Shown here: in pieces, positions 6,302 to 7,607 of the stretch
Numbering within the stretch: position 1 is the stretch's first letter
How the letters are laid out: the number at the start of each line of letters is the position of its first letter
NCBI GenBank assembly: GCA_045806505.1
Contig: JBJMJE010000235.1
Span: 1 to 7,607, forward strand
Direction: 5' to 3'
Length of the DNA: 7,607 nt
From: DASVFB01 sp045806505
GTDB taxonomy: Bacteria; Actinomycetota; Thermoleophilia; Gaiellales; Gaiellaceae
Translations under genes and position numbers: made by a program
Notes under the pieces: generated by a model
What the model saw: only the letters and a program-made list of their open reading frames with translations
Databases searched by the model: none
Told to the model about the DNA's origin: nothing

Positions 6302-6523
6302 ATGCACGACGACGAGACGCAGCACCAGGTGCCGCCGCGAAACTCGGACCTGCACGACCACGACCTCGACGCGTTCACGCGCGAGCGCAGCGTCGACCCG
6401 CTCAACTTGAACTTCCTGAGCAGTATCGATCGCTTGGCGCGAGGACTTACGGATTTCGGAGGTTCGGTCTGGCGAAGACTCCGCGAGCGCGTGACGAGGC
6501 GACATCGATCGAGTGGCGAGTGA
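6302..6523 (+). CDS. small hypothetical protein (73 aa)
   Basis: A 73-residue ORF that I do not recognise. The N-terminal third is acidic and rich in Asp/His (MHDDETQ, then DLHDHDLDAF at about 16-25). The C-terminal third is strongly basic (WRRLRERVTRRHR), with a possible short amphipathic helix in between (FLSSIDRLARGLTDFG). There is no signal peptide or membrane segment. In the first two thirds, third codon positions are mostly G or C as in the neighbouring genes, which supports real coding; the last third is less biased. No Shine-Dalgarno sequence is seen before the ATG; TACTCT at 6285-6290 could be a -10 box giving a very short leader. It diverges from the methyltransferase gene (81 bp between starts) and is followed by a hairpin at 6529-6551. 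Confidence 0.5.
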   Translation: MHDDETQHQVPPRNSDLHDHDLDAFTRERSVDPLNLNFLSSIDRLARGLTDFGGSVWRRLRERVTRRHRSSGE

Positions 6524-6528
6524 CGGGT

Positions 6529-6551
6529 GGAGCCGCGTGGCTCTCGGCTCC
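6529..6551 (+). terminator. hairpin after the 73-aa ORF
   Basis: GGAGCCG (6529-6535) pairs perfectly with CGGCTCC (6545-6551) around a 9-nt loop, beginning 6 nt after the stop codon of the small ORF. There is no T-run, so it is only a possible intrinsic stop of the GC-rich, U-poor kind. Confidence 0.35.
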
Positions 6552-6618
6552 GGCGGATCGCCCCGAATGACTCATCCGTGCCGGGTGAAGTGAACACGTC
6601 GCGACCTACCGTCAACCG

Positions 6619-6706
6619 CGGAGCCCGGCCCGCGTCGCGCTTCCCCCAAAGGCGACGCGGGAGCGGCCAACGGCGTTTCCTCGCCCGCCGGTCGCACCGG
6701 GCTCCG
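6619..6706. other. 88-nt element folding as a compact three-way junction (possible structured RNA)
   Basis: Outer helix P1: 6619-6628 (CGGAGCCCGG) pairs perfectly with 6697-6706 (CCGGGCTCCG), 10 bp. P2 begins at the next base: 6629-6638 (CCCGCGTCGC) pairs perfectly with 6652-6661 (GCGACGCGGG), 10 bp, with a 13-nt loop holding CCCCC. After a single A (6662) comes P3: 6663-6668 (GCGGCC) with 6690-6695 (GGTCGC), 6 bp with one G-U, topped by GGCG/CGCC pairing. A single A (6696) returns to P1. Nearly every base is accounted for. It lies in non-coding DNA 26 bp beyond the 3' end of the tRNA-Arg gene. Which strand is transcribed is not clear, and I cannot match it to tRNA, RNase P, SRP, 6C RNA or hammerhead. 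It could be a new small RNA, a tRNA-operon trailer structure, or a DNA element such as a mobile repeat. Confidence 0.6.
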
Positions 6707-6732
6707 TAATCCGCGGTGCGTGCCGCCCGATT

Positions 6733-6805
6733 TGCGCCCGGTAGGATTCGAACCTACGACCTCGCGCTCCGGAGGCGCGCGCTCTATCCCCTGAGCTACG
6801 GGCGC
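6733..6805 (-). tRNA. tRNA-Arg (anticodon CCG)
   Basis: A 73-nt cloverleaf on the minus strand. The acceptor stem GCGCCCG (6805-6799) pairs with CGGGCGC (6740-6734) and the discriminator base is A (6733). The D stem is GCTC/GAGC. The anticodon stem CGCGC/GCGCG carries the loop CTCCGGA, anticodon CCG at 6772-6770, which reads the arginine codon CGG. The T arm is GTAGG-TTCGAAT-CCTAC with a short 5-nt variable loop. All stems are fully paired. CCA is not encoded (AAA follows), so it is added after transcription. Confidence 0.97.
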
Positions 6806-6817
6806 GGGGAGAGGGAC

Positions 6818-6823
6818 AGTCTA
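6818..6823 (-). promoter_or_regulatory. possible -10 box of the tRNA-Arg gene
   Basis: On the minus strand TAGACT (6823-6818) fits TANNNT and would start transcription a few bases before the mature 5' end of the tRNA at 6805. No convincing -35 box is visible at the usual distance. Confidence 0.45.
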
Positions 6824-6875
6824 GCCCCGGCTGCGCGACGAGCCGACTCGCCCAGGACCGCCGCGGCGACGCGAT

Positions 6876-6888
6876 TAGGCTTCGCCTG
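6876..6888 (+). promoter_or_regulatory. possible leaderless promoter of the epimerase gene
   Basis: TAGGCT (6876-6881) fits TANNNT, and 6 nt later the GTG start at 6888 begins, the same geometry as before the histidine kinase gene. No Shine-Dalgarno sequence is present. No clear -35 box. Confidence 0.42.
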
Positions 6889-7607
6889 TGGAGCTCACCG
6901 CCCGCGTCGTCACGTTGCGTCTCGCCGAGACGTTCACGATCTCGCGCACGTCGCAGGACGAGGCCGACGTCGTTCAGGTCGAGGTGCGGCACGGCGACAC
7001 GAGCGGCTTCGGCGAGGCGGCGCCGATCGACCGCTACGACGAATCGGCAGAGTCGGCGCTGGCATACGTCGACGCGAACGCCGAAGCGCTCGGCGACGAC
7101 CCGTTCGCTCTCGACGACATCTTCGACCGGCTGCCGCGCGGGCAGTTCGCCGCGCGCAACGCGATCGACGCGGCGCTCTACGACCTCGAGGGAAAGCTGC
7201 TGGGACTCCCCGTCCACAAGCTCCTCGGCTTGCGTCGAAGCGGCCCGCCGACGTCGTGGACGATCTGGCTCGGCGATCCCGACGACATGGCGCGCCGCGC
7301 CGAGGCCCTGGGTAATCGATGTCGCCGGCTCAAACTCAAGCTCGGCGGCCGCGACAGCCTCGACGTCGAGCGCGTCCGCTCGGTCCGTGAAGTCACCGAT
7401 CTCCCGCTGCAGGTCGACGTAAACGAGTACTGGGAGCTGGACGAGGCACTCGAGAACGTCCGCGCGCTCGAAGGTCTCGACGTTCAATACGTGGAGCAAC
7501 CGTTGCCGGCAGGAGATTCCGGCGGCGCGAAGCTGAAGAAGGAATCGGCGGTGCCGATCTACGTCGACGAGGACTGCCATACCGCCGCCGATGTGCCGCG
7601 CTGCGCC
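6888..7607 (+). CDS. enolase-superfamily dipeptide epimerase-like protein, 5' part
   Basis: The first 240 residues of an enolase-superfamily enzyme of the muconate lactonizing subgroup, most like L-Ala-D/L-Glu (dipeptide) epimerases; the 3' end is beyond the window. The N-terminal capping domain covers about residues 1-115 (GFGEAAPI at 40-47; AARNAIDAALYDLEGK at 88-103). The barrel has the catalytic KxK in RLKLKLGG (K149, K151). Magnesium ligands follow at D177 (VDVNEYW), E203 (YVEQPL) and D227 (VDED), with spacing of 26 and 24 residues close to that of known epimerases. The second catalytic lysine would lie beyond the edge. The usual DAN-x-G-W motif reads DVNEYW, so the pocket may differ. 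Such enzymes recycle cell-wall peptides or epimerise other dipeptides; substrate cannot be called from this part. The GTG start is chosen from the family N-terminus and the -10 box placed just before it. Confidence 0.9.
   Translation, partial: MELTARVVTLRLAETFTISRTSQDEADVVQVEVRHGDTSGFGEAAPIDRYDESAESALAYVDANAEALGDDPFALDDIFDRLPRGQFAARNAIDAALYDLEGKLLGLPVHKLLGLRRSGPPTSWTIWLGDPDDMARRAEALGNRCRRLKLKLGGRDSLDVERVRSVREVTDLPLQVDVNEYWELDEALENVRALEGLDVQYVEQPLPAGDSGGAKLKKESAVPIYVDEDCHTAADVPRCA

Noticed and set aside
6629..6685. 6C RNA (actinobacterial small RNA with two C-rich loops)
   Set aside because: The first loop has only five C in a row and the second has no C run, so the defining feature is missing.
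6619..6706. Hammerhead ribozyme or a second tRNA in the three-way junction
   Set aside because: No CTGANGA/GAAA core on either strand, and no T-loop TTCRANT or proper cloverleaf.
6719..6760. Phage or element attachment site at the tRNA 3' end
   Set aside because: No second copy of the tRNA 3' end and no integrase gene are in the window; only a short CGGGCG direct repeat is present.
6612..7580. Minus-strand open frame of 322 codons over the right end
   Set aside because: It crosses the three-way-junction element and the tRNA gene and is antisense to the clearly recognisable epimerase gene.
1..7607. CRISPR array, insertion sequence or transposase
   Set aside because: No regularly spaced repeats, no terminal inverted repeats with target duplications and no transposase motifs on either strand.

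Overview
High-GC bacterial DNA, most likely from an actinobacterium. The reasons are the strong G/C bias at third codon positions, GTG starts, several genes whose -10-like boxes sit exactly where transcription would begin on the start codon (leaderless style), and a tRNA with no encoded CCA. A deep branch such as Thermoleophilia is possible but cannot be shown from this sequence alone.

Left part (1-1879): an MFS transporter (cut by the window edge) and a MarR-family repressor form a leftward operon. Diverging from them is a secreted seven-bladed beta-propeller protein. The two start codons are only 40 bp apart. That gap is almost filled by two 18-bp imperfect palindromes with the half-site TTGCACTA/TAGTGCAA, each touching one start codon. 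The MarR protein probably represses itself, the transporter and the propeller gene from here.

Middle part (1907-5415): a soluble GAF-PAS sensor histidine kinase with no response regulator in view. It is followed by a short leader holding a possible mini-ORF, then a small membrane-anchored or secreted two-cysteine protein of unknown function. The last gene, 5 bp further on, is a membrane glycosyltransferase of the hyaluronan synthase/NodC type. The small protein and the synthase look like a two-gene exopolysaccharide unit. Its end overlaps by 11 bp a convergent SAM-dependent methyltransferase gene (5405-6220, minus strand), with a perfect hairpin exactly at the overlap.

Right part (6302-7607): a 73-residue unknown ORF, then a non-coding stretch. 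This stretch holds one simple hairpin and an 88-nt element that folds as an almost gap-free three-way junction (6619-6706), the most striking unexplained structure here. A tRNA-Arg(CCG) gene on the minus strand follows. Last is the start of an enolase-superfamily dipeptide epimerase-like gene running off the right edge.

The best candidates for something new are the three-way-junction element beside the tRNA, the mirror-image leaderless promoter/operator, and the small two-cysteine protein paired with the HAS-like synthase.
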